Assembly: GCF_029227915.1 (NCBI RefSeq)
Contig: NC_079882.1
Location: forward strand, 20,775,001-20,839,000
Length of the DNA: 64,000 bases
From: Hydractinia symbiolongicarpus
Lineage: Eukaryota > Cnidaria > Hydrozoa > Anthoathecata > Hydractiniidae
Reading direction: 5' to 3'
Part shown: piece after piece, positions 44,201 to 48,663 of the stretch
Numbering within the stretch: position 1 is the first letter of the stretch
How the letters are laid out: each line of letters begins with the position of its first letter
Made by a program: the position numbers and the translations under genes
Notes under the pieces: generated by a model
The model's input: the letters and a program-made list of their open reading frames with translations, nothing else
Told to the model about the DNA's origin: nothing
Databases searched by the model: none

Positions 44201-44648
44201 ATAATGACTTTGCTTCCATTGGTAAATTTCCAGCATTCAGTGGTTTCAGATGCATGCGATTTTGGCTTCACATGTATGAAAATAGTACTCTATCAGCCAC
44301 TATTAATCCAGGCGAGTTTCGCGTAATCCAAGTCAGTTCAAATGGAACAGAATGGGATCTTCTAAAAAGAACAACGTTTTTTCCGGATAATATCTGGTAT
44401 CAACAAGATGTAAATATCACTGCCACTTCGATGGATTACGAGGTTCGGCTATCTTATTTTTACCCCATTAGCGACTACTGTCTTTATTATGTCCAAACAT
44501 TCAAAAAAATTATTTTTTTAATTAGATTCGTTTTTATGGAAGGAGAGTTGATTATTATGCTGATCGAGCAATTGATGACGTCTCATTTTACGATGTTTCT
44601 TGTCCGGAAGTTGATGCGTTAATCGCAAGTGGGGAGGTAACATGTTAA
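5153..44648 (+). CDS. Giant secreted multidomain protein: MAM, 9 EGF, 15 TSR, 3 MAM (about 35 exons)
   Basis: Joining exons by GT-AG signals and phase gives 5,478 coding bases, about 1,825 residues, in one unbroken frame. Order: signal peptide (residues 1-16), MAM1 (17-218), EGF1-8 (219-490), TSR1 (491-554), EGF9 (555-588), TSR2-5 (589-827), MAM2 (828-999), TSR6-15 (1000-1631), MAM3 (1632 to about 1815), short tail. Every EGF and TSR is a single exon with phase-1 introns at both ends; MAM domains also use phase-0 introns inside. No transmembrane segment follows MAM3, so the product is probably secreted matrix, mucus or sheath. TSRs keep the WxxW and CxxS/TC motifs (C-mannose and O-fucose sites); EGFs keep the C-x4-T-C O-fucose motif. 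Introns are rich in transposons. I do not recognise a named orthologue. The exon 1 to exon 2 join spans 7 kb and could miss exons. Confidence 0.82.
5564..6068. mobile_element. MITE with about 36-bp terminal inverted repeats and TA flanks
   Basis: The left end agactatgtttccactaga and the reverse complement of the right end match over about 36 bp with a few mismatches; both arms include ataaacgttgcgttg. The element is bounded by TA on each side (5562-5563, 6069-6070), as expected for a Tc1/mariner-type target duplication. No coding capacity is visible in 505 bp. Confidence 0.7.
8017..8431 (+). pseudogene. Collapsed Crypton-type tyrosine recombinase
   Basis: The N-terminal 40 residues (DDEIDQFIAGQQSKATKY) look like the start of Crypton/DUF3504 proteins. 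The frame then jumps directly to a C-terminal recombinase-like motif (VAQHSGYKNIDSLRN), followed out of frame by KMSNILSS and a tail ending PPAKRQRIEF with a stop at 8429-8431. The whole catalytic core is missing. An 18-bp perfect inverted repeat sits at the junction (8134-8174). The family assignment is from pattern memory and is moderately sure; the loss of function is clear. Confidence 0.6.
8134..8174. repeat. Perfect 18-bp snap-back hairpin at the Crypton deletion junction
   Basis: Arm 8134-8151 (tgggctacatcaactttg) and arm 8157-8174 are exact reverse complements separated by a 5-base loop (agacc). It lies exactly where the N- and C-terminal recombinase segments are fused, consistent with a template-switch (snap-back) deletion event. 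Confidence 0.9.
8645..9150. mobile_element. piggyBac-like MITE with long inverted repeats and TTAA flanks
   Basis: Both ends abut TTAA (8641-8644 and 9151-9154). The termini share the words TTAGC and gtctatacggga in inverted orientation. Nested inside are larger inverted blocks of the type aaatcaaagtgaaatgaaa (8760-8828) against its complement (8935-8980), so the interior would fold into a long hairpin. Non-coding; about 506 bp. An ATA microsatellite lies at 8706-8732. Confidence 0.6.
9480..10556. repeat. Pair of about 30-bp inverted repeats 1 kb apart
   Basis: The + strand at about 9480-9511 and the complement of about 10526-10556 share aaggcagacattgccccat with the flanking T-run, one mismatch over about 30 bp. 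This could be the termini of a 1.08-kb non-autonomous element or two insertions of one repeat. No target duplication is obvious. Confidence 0.4.
10728..10910 (+). pseudogene. Fragment of a non-LTR retrotransposon (endonuclease-RT linker)
   Basis: The frame reads HAHFKPHRFSGRVEAWVTNE, then KRKASKTKSIIDWKAFKQKR and NQV. This matches the layout typical of the segment between endonuclease and reverse transcriptase in CR1/L2-like LINEs (basic linker, PW-type motif, KAxKTKS, DWxxFKxxRN). Only about 60 codons survive, with no RT catalytic motif nearby: a 5' and 3' truncated remnant. Confidence 0.6.
11455..11695 (-). mobile_element. tRNA-derived SINE
   Basis: Read on the minus strand, a perfect RNA polymerase III B-box-like motif (ggttcgattcc, complement of 11620-11630) lies about 50 bp after an A-box-like agtggtgctgtag. 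A G+C-richer body of about 160 bp follows, unlike the AT-rich intron around it. Tail and target duplications were not resolved. Confidence 0.5.
12256..12441 (+). CDS. Exon 2: MAM1, first part
   Basis: Acceptor aaaatttag, donor A|GTAAGT, phase 1 in and out. It encodes the opening of a MAM domain: the KCIF and LC cysteines and TTNSPDTGPSQP, the T-x-D-TGP motif of the family. It directly follows the predicted signal cleavage site. Confidence 0.75.
13287..13445 (+). CDS. Exon 3: MAM1, second part
   Basis: Phase 1 in and out (acceptor attgtag, donor T|GTAAGT). Hallmarks of the MAM middle strand are clear: AALMSPNF, CVAFDYNMNGADMGSL. Confidence 0.85.
15686..15709 (-). ncRNA. Hammerhead-ribozyme-like core (degraded?)
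   Basis: On the minus strand the sequence reads ctgatgaaggcttgttag then ccgaaa: the CUGAUGA box, a 4-bp stem II (ggct/agcc) with a 4-base loop, and the GAAA box. Stems I and III are not convincing, and the cleavage triplet could not be placed with confidence. Such cores accompany Penelope-like elements and retrozymes in animals. Activity is doubtful. Confidence 0.35.
19922..20773 (+). CDS. Transposon-encoded THAP-domain / HTH protein (front part of a split transposase)
   Basis: The first in-frame ATG gives 283 residues. A THAP zinc finger begins near residue 18: CAAWGCDN, then FTFPKD, a Trp-Cys step, and CEKHF with a following basic segment ending KKGARP. This is the C2CH DNA-binding layout of P-element and ISL2EU proteins. 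A linker with short acidic stretches leads to an HTH_Tnp_4-like segment (GRPRTLSPLESFLLTLVRLR) near residues 245-275. The frame stops just where the transposase catalytic domain should begin; that domain is open in the +1 frame with 47 bp overlap. Either a frameshift mutation split one protein or expression uses frameshifting. The domain calls are secure; functionality is unknown. Confidence 0.8.
   Translation: MADSVSKKRKQRTKSLGKQCAAWGCDNTGLVEFEGKRISTATSFFTFPKDVGERKVWCSRIKRVDGKDNFRVTNHTVLCEKHFSKTDIIQPLGGTLRRIKKGARPVLLETMVKDDSSRRKPPVDRPSPRKKFRNSVSEIAQPEPEMDVFEDNFFTIDSSTQTEKSADLQKQISMFIEENKTLKANTSTVKCKFVEQVLLPDQRCNHYTGLPSVDIFRGIVIFLNAGENGKNIVLYNNQQIKGDLSRGRPRTLSPLESFLLTLVRLRRNFDIFHLSYLFQAYDN
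20727..21407 (+). CDS. DDE_4-type transposase catalytic domain (downstream part of split transposase)
   Basis: The frame is open for 226 codons. It shows IIDCVEFKIAVP (first catalytic Asp), a TFVSSAYPGSISDKNI segment (second Asp), ADRGF, and RIHVERMIQRLK (catalytic Glu). This D-D-E spacing and the AYPGSISD motif fit the Harbinger/ISL2EU-like transposases. True homology starts around 20765, so the first dozen codons are only overlap with the THAP frame. No stop interrupts the catalytic domain, suggesting a recent insertion. AATAAA-like words follow the stop near 21460. Confidence 0.82.
   Translation: MIFFTYHIFFKRTITNTILTWINFMYIKFGSVCMWPTREQVKAVMPVSMKDKFPNVRCIIDCVEFKIAVPSSLVIHKLMYSDYKSHTTVKVLLGIAPCGGFTFVSSAYPGSISDKNIVIKSGFLYPELWEPGDAIMADRGFLIADYVHPLGVELIIPSFLKGRDQFTESEVVRSQQIAAERIHVERMIQRLKCFHIFDRVIPVNMLGSLNLIISVCAMLTYLNSLF
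21443..21788 (-). pseudogene. YqaJ-like nuclease, C-terminal part (truncated)
   Basis: On the minus strand an open segment reads SPNPCVVLDKDSGLININ, then HSYYQQVQMQLAIT, TWCDFVFYTSKGLVIDRV and FDEKFWEQLQKN. The Q-V-Q-M-Q-L core, the W-C-D-F-V strand and the F-D-E-x-FW helix match the end of the YqaJ/lambda-exonuclease-like domain. Stops appear upstream at about 21789, so the first half of the nuclease and its catalytic acidic residues are missing. It faces the transposase gene tail-to-tail, as expected for the second ISL2EU gene. Confidence 0.7.
22587..22625 (+). repeat. Half-copy of the hairpin MITE seen at 47.4 kb
   Basis: The sequence ttagccaggagacccagag matches the left arm of the 47417-47485 hairpin and its flank; the right arm is absent or diverged. 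Confidence 0.5.
23163..23329 (+). CDS. Exon 4: MAM1, third part
   Basis: Enters in phase 1 (acceptor ttttag) and leaves in phase 0 (TTTTCAG|GTACAA). It encodes the MAM strand with GNRGDQWISFFSTVDL and ends ...NFQ, where MAM domains commonly carry a phase-0 intron. Confidence 0.8.
23330..26441 (+). other. Intron 4
   Basis: About 3.1 kb of AT-rich DNA with a TA microsatellite just before the acceptor (26396-26420). No other structure recognised. Confidence 0.5.
26442..26535 (+). CDS. Exon 5: end of MAM1
   Basis: Phase 0 in, phase 1 out (G|GTGAGT). It reads VKFQIITGPGPRGDVALDNI, then TIAA..GIC: the closing strand of MAM with the D-x-A-x-D-x-I signature and last cysteine. Confidence 0.85.
26536..28794 (+). 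other. Intron 5 with repeat fragments
   Basis: A B-box-like motif on the minus strand (ggatcgaatccc, complement of about 26692-26703) suggests a tRNA-related SINE fragment. A dispersed repeat (tatattataatgcccatat, about 27750-27830) matches copies near the protease genes. An exon-like window at 27201-27288 (WREEHLVQLPVKLRPEILAN, donor T|GTAAGT) is open but its phase does not fit the neighbouring exons. Confidence 0.45.
28795..28896 (+). CDS. Exon 6: EGF1
   Basis: 102 bp, phase 1-1. Six cysteines in a compact 34-residue EGF: DPCTGVTCQNGGTCNGGTC then MCVAGYTGQFCET. CQNGGTC is an O-fucose consensus. Confidence 0.9.
   Translation: MLAQVLRVKMVVHAMVVLACVLQVILDNSVKQE
29032..29133 (+). CDS. Exon 7: EGF2
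   Basis: 102 bp, phase 1-1; nearly identical to EGF1 but starts DSCTG and ends CETRI. Confidence 0.9.
   Translation: MLAQVLRVKMAVHAMVVLACVLQVILDNSVKPE
29266..29367 (+). CDS. Exon 8: EGF3
   Basis: 102 bp, phase 1-1; starts DPCIG, ends CETRI. Confidence 0.9.
29500..29601 (+). CDS. Exon 9: EGF4
   Basis: 102 bp, phase 1-1; starts DPCTG, ends CETRI. Confidence 0.9.
   Translation: MLAQVLRVKMVVHAMVVLACVLQVILDNSVKPE
29737..29838 (+). CDS. Exon 10: EGF5
   Basis: 102 bp, phase 1-1; starts DPCIG, ends CETRI. Confidence 0.9.
29972..30073 (+). CDS. Exon 11: EGF6
   Basis: 102 bp, phase 1-1; starts DPCIG, ends CETGI. Confidence 0.9.
30209..30310 (+). CDS. Exon 12: EGF7
   Basis: 102 bp, phase 1-1; starts DSCIG, ends CETGI. 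Confidence 0.9.
30443..30544 (+). CDS. Exon 13: EGF8
   Basis: 102 bp, phase 1-1; diverged from EGF1-7 (QNNGTCNAGTCSCVRGF, GANCETAI) and the parent or sister of EGF9. The O-fucose consensus is kept. Confidence 0.9.
   Translation: MLAQVLHVKIMVHAMLVLAVVCEVSSVRTAKLQ
31181..31372 (+). CDS. Exon 14: TSR1
   Basis: 192 bp, phase 1-1. Thrombospondin type-1 repeat with WGPW, NCSMTCGTG, then CDNPPPINGG and the closing C-x4-CP. CSMTC is an O-fucose motif. Confidence 0.9.
31565..31666 (+). CDS. Exon 15: EGF9
   Basis: 102 bp, phase 1-1; nearly identical to EGF8 but starts DPCASVTC. It is the copy created by the EGF8+TSR1 segmental duplication. Confidence 0.9.
   Translation, partial: TLVQVLHVKIMVHAMLVLAVVCEVSSVRTAKPQ
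32256..32447 (+). CDS. Exon 16: TSR2
   Basis: 192 bp, phase 1-1; duplicate of TSR1 with ERHCDN for ERRCDN and GGIGC for GGIAC. Confidence 0.9.
32540..32731 (+). CDS. Exon 17: TSR3
   Basis: 192 bp, phase 1-1. MWGNWTYSSCSKTCGGG gives a WxxW pair and a CSKTC motif; it closes with CNEDVCP. Follows TSR2 after a 92-bp intron. Confidence 0.9.
32858..33028 (+). CDS. Exon 18: TSR4
   Basis: 171 bp, phase 1-1; GGWSEWSSYTSCSSTCGVG; a shorter C-terminal loop than its neighbours. Confidence 0.9.
33131..33292 (+). CDS. Exon 19: TSR5
   Basis: 162 bp, phase 1-1; three spaced Trp (WSVWGSW) and CQVTCGNG. The NP-x-P loop of the other repeats is replaced by a short Asn-rich loop (CSNNNCNGNA). Confidence 0.88.
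33363..33497 (+). CDS. Exon 20: MAM2, first part
   Basis: 135 bp, phase 1-1. DCNFETACWFASADGGF then TPSTGPSIDHTF: the classic MAM opening (C-x-F-E-x3-C-W ... TGP-x-x-DHT). Confidence 0.92.
33498..35128 (+). other. Intron inside MAM2
   Basis: 1.6 kb containing an inverted-repeat element (34213-35037) and scattered cgaaa-type words. No host exon seen. Confidence 0.5.
34213..35037. mobile_element. Inverted-repeat-bounded element
   Basis: The left end gtcagtgttttttt..ctttgccaaatgtt and its complement at 35007-35037 match over about 29 bp. Termini of the CAGTG type resemble hAT ends, but I could not find an 8-bp target duplication. No coding capacity in 825 bp. Confidence 0.5.
35129..35418 (+). 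CDS. Exon 21: MAM2, middle
   Basis: 290 bp, phase 1 in, phase 0 out (TTTAC|GTAAGT). One exon covers what MAM1 spreads over exons 3 and 4: SDVCFTFYASMYTAFPEYMG, SLSVFLVENG, EWKQVNIDV. Confidence 0.9.
35496..35586 (+). CDS. Exon 22: end of MAM2
   Basis: 91 bp, phase 0 in, phase 1 out. FLFKAVRGTSFSSDIAIDDG then C: the closing MAM strand with D-I-A-I-D-D. Confidence 0.9.
35740..35860 (-). repeat. Copy of a dispersed repeat family (R1)
   Basis: Shares gcgcagagacagatagaat, atacggct and the cgcaacttaaggtaccattt block with copies at 56945-57370 and, in the other orientation, 62278-62575. Confidence 0.6.
35921..36094 (+). CDS. Exon 23: TSR6
   Basis: 174 bp, phase 1-1; WGEWGSWGTCDISCGEG, closing CPVVACP. 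CDISC keeps the fucose consensus. Confidence 0.9.
36095..38031 (+). other. Intron between TSR6 and TSR7
   Basis: 1.9 kb. An exon-like window ending MVEK|GTAAGT near 36678 and short open frames at 36.7 and 37.4 kb lack family signals and suitable phases. No element boundaries found. Confidence 0.45.
38032..38223 (+). CDS. Exon 24: TSR7
   Basis: 192 bp, phase 1-1; WTMWTNWTACSKSCDNG, three spaced Trp; CD replaces the usual CG after the fucose motif. Confidence 0.9.
38309..38500 (+). CDS. Exon 25: TSR8
   Basis: 192 bp, phase 1-1; GWSDWFNSTSCSQTCGNG, closing CLLVECP. Confidence 0.9.
38501..40940 (+). other. Intron between TSR8 and TSR9
   Basis: 2.4 kb. Contains a degenerate tandem repeat (39480-39800) and an AT-rich remainder. 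I found no missed TSR exon. Confidence 0.5.
39480..39800. repeat. Three degenerate copies of an about 110-125-bp repeat
   Basis: The words gctaacaaaaaaagtatgct, gaacataatg and ttttgattttttg recur in order two to three times, with increasing decay toward 39800. Confidence 0.7.
40941..41135 (+). CDS. Exon 26: TSR9
   Basis: 195 bp, phase 1-1; GWSEWSNYTACSQTCDNG; CD variant as in TSR7; ends CQIVECI. Confidence 0.9.
41219..41407 (+). CDS. Exon 27: TSR10
   Basis: 189 bp, phase 1-1; DWSDYVNVTECSKSCGNG. The second Trp of WxxW is Tyr, so the C-mannosylation motif is lost. Confidence 0.9.
41648..41791. repeat. Minisatellite, six 24-bp units
   Basis: Unit gtcaagaaaggaatatcaga+gcta; the first copy is variant (gtcaagaatgaaatatcaga). 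It lies in the intron 69 bp before the TSR11 exon. Each unit is eight codons, which makes spurious open frames on both strands. Confidence 0.95.
41861..42052 (+). CDS. Exon 28: TSR11
   Basis: 192 bp, phase 1-1; TWGNWTEYSPCSVTCGNG, closing CEDEVCP. Confidence 0.9.
42135..42320 (+). CDS. Exon 29: TSR12
   Basis: 186 bp, phase 1-1; SWSEWSNATMCSKSCGNG, closing CNTHNCP. Confidence 0.9.
42452..42643 (+). CDS. Exon 30: TSR13
   Basis: 192 bp, phase 1-1; NWTEWSSYSDCSVTCGNG, closing CNRVMCP. Confidence 0.9.
42981..43172 (+). CDS. Exon 31: TSR14
   Basis: 192 bp, phase 1-1; GWNDWYNSTCNATCGGG, closing CNNHSCP. The donor GTTAAT is weak. The introns on either side (42644-42980 and 43173-43575) show nothing else. 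Confidence 0.9.
43576..43767 (+). CDS. Exon 32: TSR15
   Basis: 192 bp, phase 1-1; NWSTWSGYTACSLTCGNG, closing CFEAHCP. Last TSR before MAM3. Confidence 0.9.
43900..44043 (+). CDS. Exon 33: MAM3, first part
   Basis: 144 bp, phase 1-1; DCSFE opening, then TDTRDTGPYNDHTY, the MAM TGP-x-x-DHT motif. Confidence 0.9.
44126..44442 (+). CDS. Exon 34: MAM3, middle
   Basis: 317 bp, phase 1 in, phase 0 out (GATTACGAG|GTTCGG). GYYLYFEASG, FRCMRFWLHMYE, GTEWDLLKR, WYQQDVNI. Same exon plan as MAM2. Confidence 0.88.
44526..44648 (+). CDS. Exon 35: end of MAM3 and C-terminus
   Basis: Phase 0 in. It reads IRFYGRRVDYYADRAIDDVS then FYDVSCPE: the closing MAM strand. Reading on gives stop TAA at 44646-44648. 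Alternatively GAG|GTAACA at 44637 splices 78 bp to 44715 and stops at 44730-44732; both keep the frame and differ only in the last few residues. Confidence 0.75.
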   Translation: MRFYGRRVDYYADRAIDDVSFYDVSCPEVDALIASGEVTC

Positions 44649-45148
44649 TTTTCCTATTTGCCATATTTATATACACTTTAATATTTCCCTCTACCGATTC
44701 CAATTTTTATTTAGATGACTCTTGGTTCCTAATGTTTTACATTCCCGCCATCATCGCGTAAATAATGTTAATTGGAAACTTGAAACATTCGAATTATATG
44801 TTTTAATTTGTTAAATATTTTTATTAGTTTTGTATTAATTTTGTATGTAGTAATTTTTGTCTCCTGTCTATAAAATTATGATATTACTTGAGTAAGAATC
44901 CCTGCCTCTTGACTGAGCGGCATAATTTTAATTAAAAGCGTCTTCCGGCAATTAACTTTCTTGCCTTTTGCAAGGGCTAATCAGGTCAATTAATAATCGC
45001 TCAACCAAAAATTCTATAGTTGAGCTTAATTATAATTAATTACCGCTTCGAATTATTTTCATTTTGTAAATTTTCAATTGTCTTACAATAGTTTCTCTCT
45101 ATTTTTTTATAATTGTATAATGTTAAGAAACAATGTAAGGTTATTTTT

Positions 45149-45154
45149 AATAAA
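45149..45154 (+). terminator. Candidate polyadenylation signal of the MAM/EGF/TSR gene
   Basis: AATAAA about 500 bp after the stop, the first canonical hexamer I noticed there. Positional support only. Confidence 0.35.
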
Positions 45155-45384
45155 TTGGCGAGTTTTGTTCAAAATAGCGCGTCTCTGAAATCAAACAACA
45201 GTAGAATATCAGAGTCAAAATTATTATGTTAGTGTTTCGAATATGCTGTTACTATAAGTATTTGTAGCTTTTAAATCCTGTAAAATTCTTACGAGCACGA
45301 TTCTTTTTGCATTTATTTGAAAAATAGGTGTAACTTTTTTATTTGTTTAAAACGCACCATTTGTTTTGTTGATTACACCTTTAG

Positions 45385-45575
45385 AATATATTGACATCAC
45401 GTTACAAAGTTTTAAAAATTTACCTTTGCCATTAACACTGCTCTCTAGTAGAATGAGAGCGCAGCGCGATCGCATTCGCAAACTTACCCGCATTTTTAAG
45501 TTTCCATACGAACCACGCAAGTACCGAGGTCCTGACAACCTGTATGAACTGCCTTTTTCAGTAGATTACAGCCAG
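45385..45575 (+). CDS. Orphan exon-like segment
   Basis: Acceptor acctttag and a weak donor CAG|GTGCGC bound 63 codons open in one frame, with a strongly basic then aromatic stretch (RMRAQRDRIRKLTRIFKFPY, EPRKYRGPDNLYELPF). It is richer in G+C than its flanks, which favours real coding origin. I do not recognise it. It could be an exon of a gene whose other parts I could not find, or a decayed retrocopy. Confidence 0.3.
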
Positions 45576-46862
45576 GTGCGCATCTCAACATTTAAATTTT
45601 TAACACGAGGCGTTATTTTCTATATGTTGTGTAGACGGGTTTTTAGATCGCTTAAAATCATGTCTTAAACGTCTAGGCTTGGCGCCTTTTAAATTAGTTG
45701 TAAAGTCAAAATTGTTTTTATTTTCTTCTGCATGCTGAAGATTAACTCTGCAATAAAGGTGTTTTCCGAGTTTTATTCCGTTTAGGGAGCGCTATGTCGC
45801 AACGAACAAGATAACAGCCATCATATCGTCTAAAGTGCGCGTTGTGTACGGTCACGTCGTAGATGATTTGTATAAAAAATTAGAGTAAAACCTCTTTAGA
45901 GTCATTTTTACGATTTAACATTTTAGTGTAGGGTGTGTGACCCAAGTAGAAGAGAATAACAAGCATGCATTTTCATGTTTCGTCAGGTAATTAATTGTTG
46001 ACGTCAGCGAAAACTTAAATATGCGACTAAAATTGTCAGACATAAAATAAAAACAGGCTTCCTATAGCCCTTATAGTCCCTGTTTAGTTTCTTTTTTTTT
46101 TTTGTCTTTCATTTTACTCCACAGTAAGCTGTTTCCTTCGTTTACTTTTCACTTCAGGTCGGTCAGTTTCTTTAGATTCCTTTTTTGCTCTAGGCTGGGC
46201 TGTGTCTTTTTTTTTTTCGAGTTTAGTTTTCTTCCTTCTTAGTCTTTTTCTGTCGTTTCTTTTTCACTCCAAGATAGGCCTTTTTTTTGTTTTTACTTTA
46301 GGCTGAGTTGTTAAAATGTTCGAGCTTCAAATTTCTTGAAATCGTAAACATTATTATCCCTAGTTTTCAGTAAAATCCAGTCACTTGACTGTTCTCCAAG
46401 TGAACATAGAAGTAACTAAGTTACAAGTTTGATTTCTTATTATTTAGTAAAAAAATACCAACTAGTCAGTTTTTAATTTCATATTACTTTCGCACTGTTG
46501 CCTATTCTCAATCAGTCCTTTTTGCGCATAAAATCAGCGCAATTTATTTCCGCACAATCACGCGGACTTCAGATTGCGCAAATTTTTAGATAATTGATGT
46601 GTACGGTACATTTTTAAAATAAACATCTGTAATAAAATTCGTAGAATTTCTAACTAACTTAAATATAAACAATATTGGCACAAGCAAAAATTATTTTCAG
46701 TATGCGGTTCAGGAAAAAAAGACATTATCGAGCTTGTAAAACAACCTTGTTTCAGGGGCATTGTCACACCATAGTAATGACACAGAAGCCAAAAGAATCT
46801 GAGGACGAGGATAAGGTTTAAAAAATAATCTCTTTTGTAAAAACTCCTTGAGTTATACATTC

Positions 46863-47015
46863 TCACAACTCAGCCATATCATGTTTGGATTTTTCGATTG
46901 TTCTGTTAACTCTATCAAGAACCTTTCGTATAAATCGATTATGCTGATGAGTATATTTCGTACCAAATAAGCAGGATCGGCGCCTTTCTTCGGAGAAAAT
47001 GAACAATGAGAAATA
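46863..47015 (-). CDS. Terminal exon, unidentified minus-strand gene (set 1)
   Basis: Minus-strand acceptor ...gaaccag then 50 codons ending TGA at 46863-46865. The last part is a charged helix (QHNRFIRKVLDRVNRTIEKS, KHDMAEL). Phase 0 matches the donor of the exon at 48574-48663. An alternative acceptor (ctccgaag) would shorten it in phase 1. Family unknown. Confidence 0.45.
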   Translation of the reverse strand, partial: YFSLFIFSEERRRSCLFGTKYTHQHNRFIRKVLDRVNRTIEKSKHDMAEL

Positions 47016-47264
47016 CTGGTTCGTCTGACATGCAGTAACGAGAGTGAAAAATCACAAGCTTTGCTGATATCCTAAAATATTAAGAAAACTCACCTTTAAT
47101 ATTTAGTTTTTTAATATCTTTTTAAACATATTGTGCTTGTCAATGTTCACAGTGAAATATAAGGACGTTCCTATTTTATTTGAATAAGTGCGAAAAATCA
47201 AAAGGTGACGTTAATTATCGCTGTTGTGTGCGTGCCCGTTTTTTACCTTCTAGGTCGTTTCACG

Positions 47265-47364
47265 TTAATGATTGCTTGAAGTTGGTGTGTGAATTTCAAC
47301 TAGCGAAGTTTCGACACCGACTTCCTGATCATAATTATGTACCTCGTCACCCTCACATTTTGGT
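47265..47364 (-). CDS. Alternative terminal exon, unidentified minus-strand gene (set 2)
   Basis: After acceptor ggtgttag, 32 codons run to TAA (47265-47267) with an acidic, polar tail (PKCEGDEVHNYDQEVGVETS, LVEIHTPTSSNH). It enters in phase 2, matching the phase-2 donor of the exon at 49405-49490 and no other exon found. Coding look is good; identity unknown. Confidence 0.4.
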
Positions 47365-47416
47365 CTAACACCGTTTAGGCATGTTTTCGCCAACCATTGG
47401 TTAAAAATTAGCCAGG

Positions 47417-47485
47417 AGACCCAGCGTAATTTTCTTACCACCGGGAAATCGGAGTAGTTGAGGTGGCAAAAATTACGCTGGGTCT
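47417..47485. mobile_element. Tiny hairpin MITE
   Basis: The arms agacccagcgtaatttt and their exact complement enclose about 35 bp; the match extends loosely into flanking ttagcc/ggctaa. A half-copy lies at 22587. A 69-bp foldback this compact is unusual. Confidence 0.65.
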
Positions 47486-48573
47486 TAAACGATTTTTCTG
47501 CGGCTAAAATCTGGCGGCGCTTTTTGATTGGCTAATTCTATTGTTCTCTGCTCACGTGACTATTATCGGGGAAAGCCCTTTTCATCCCGAATATCCCAGC
47601 GAGTGGTTTCACTCACCCTAATAAACATTAGTATTCTACAAAGTTTTTACCAGAGTCAGATTTGGTTAACAACTCACAGATAAAATAAAGTGGTCTCCGA
47701 AGCGATTAGTCACATTGTTCAATTTAAACTCGGGGTTCCCGCTGAGTCATTCGTTCGCGTCTAAGTTTTGGTTTGAGAGAAACTCATTTTATCAACTCGA
47801 AGAAGAAAGCTTAGTTAACTAGGATAGTGAAAAATGGAAACATGCGACCACAGCGATTCATACAGTTATGGAAGAAAATATTAAAACGTTTAAAAGTCCA
47901 ACTGTAACGCTTAAAATACCAGATATTGGTATATATTTGATATACCAGATATTGGTATATATTTGAAAAAGTTAAATATTTATCAGTCAAGCTTTTCGTA
48001 CATTTAGTACATTATCAGACGAAAGGTTTACAAAATGTTTACGTCAGCTTTCGTTTCGGGTGTTCTTGAGAAATCTCTAGTTTTTTCGGTCTGCAGGTAA
48101 CTTTAGTTAACTTAGGACAGGTAGAAAAGTAGTTAATGATAAAAAGTCTTGCAATGTTTCCCTGATAAGTTGTTATCTTCAGATAACTTGAGTTATCTTA
48201 CAATCAGGACATTAACGTGAATTTTCGCGCATTCCAATATAGCACAAGTTATCTATTGACAACTGTATTAATGTGACTTTGGCATACACTTTTTATAGTG
48301 TATTCGTATACTGTGCGCTCTAATGGTGTATTCAAGTACTGTGCGCTCTAATGGTGCATTCGTATACTGTGCGCTCTAAGGGTGCATTCGTATACTGCGC
48401 GCTCTAATGGTGCATTCAAGTATAGTGCGCTCTAATGGTGCATTCGTATACTGTGCGCTCTAATGGTACATTAAAGTACTGTGCGCTCTATATAGTGCAT
48501 TCGCATGTCATATAGTGTCATATTTTTTTTAAATTATTTCCTTCTTGTGAGACCATAAAATAGTCTCAATTAC
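47486..48573. other. Intron or intergenic DNA with a palindromic duplication and a minisatellite
   Basis: The palindrome taccagatattggta occurs twice 24-26 bp apart (about 47917-47965). A 28-bp minisatellite is at 48294-48510. No coding signal. Confidence 0.6.
48294..48510. repeat. Minisatellite, about seven to eight 28-bp units
   Basis: Consensus about atggtgcattcgtatactgt+gcgctcta; copies alternate cgtatactg and caagtactg variants, implying a higher-order two-unit history. Confidence 0.92.
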
Positions 48574-48663
48574 CTTTCGTTGTTTAATAATTGATTCTAT
48601 TCCGTTTCGAAGAGTGTCAGGAACAGCTACAATGTCATCGATAGCTTCATCAATTCGGATTTT
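48574..48663 (-). CDS. Internal exon, unidentified minus-strand gene (set 1)
   Basis: Acceptor gccctttag, donor AAAG|GTAATT, 30 codons, phase 0-0: KIRIDEAIDDIVAVPDTLRN then GIESIIKQRK. Amphipathic, helical in character. Joins cleanly after the exon at 48919-49014. Confidence 0.55.

Larger units (their letters stand above)
44649..46862. other. Intergenic DNA between the MAM/EGF/TSR gene and minus-strand exons
   Basis: Holds a candidate polyadenylation signal (45149), an orphan exon-like window (45385-45575) and a T/C-rich tract (46085-46320) whose complement encodes Lys-rich junk. Nothing else recognised. Confidence 0.5.

Noticed and set aside
46085-46320. Lys-rich antisense frame (KKTKLEKKKDTAQPRAKKES)
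   Set aside because: It arises from a T/C-rich tract with internal repeats and contains stops; no splice context.
46701-46820. 39-codon plus-strand frame MRFRKKRHYRACKTTLFQ
   Set aside because: Short, isolated, and antisense-adjacent to a better-supported minus-strand exon.
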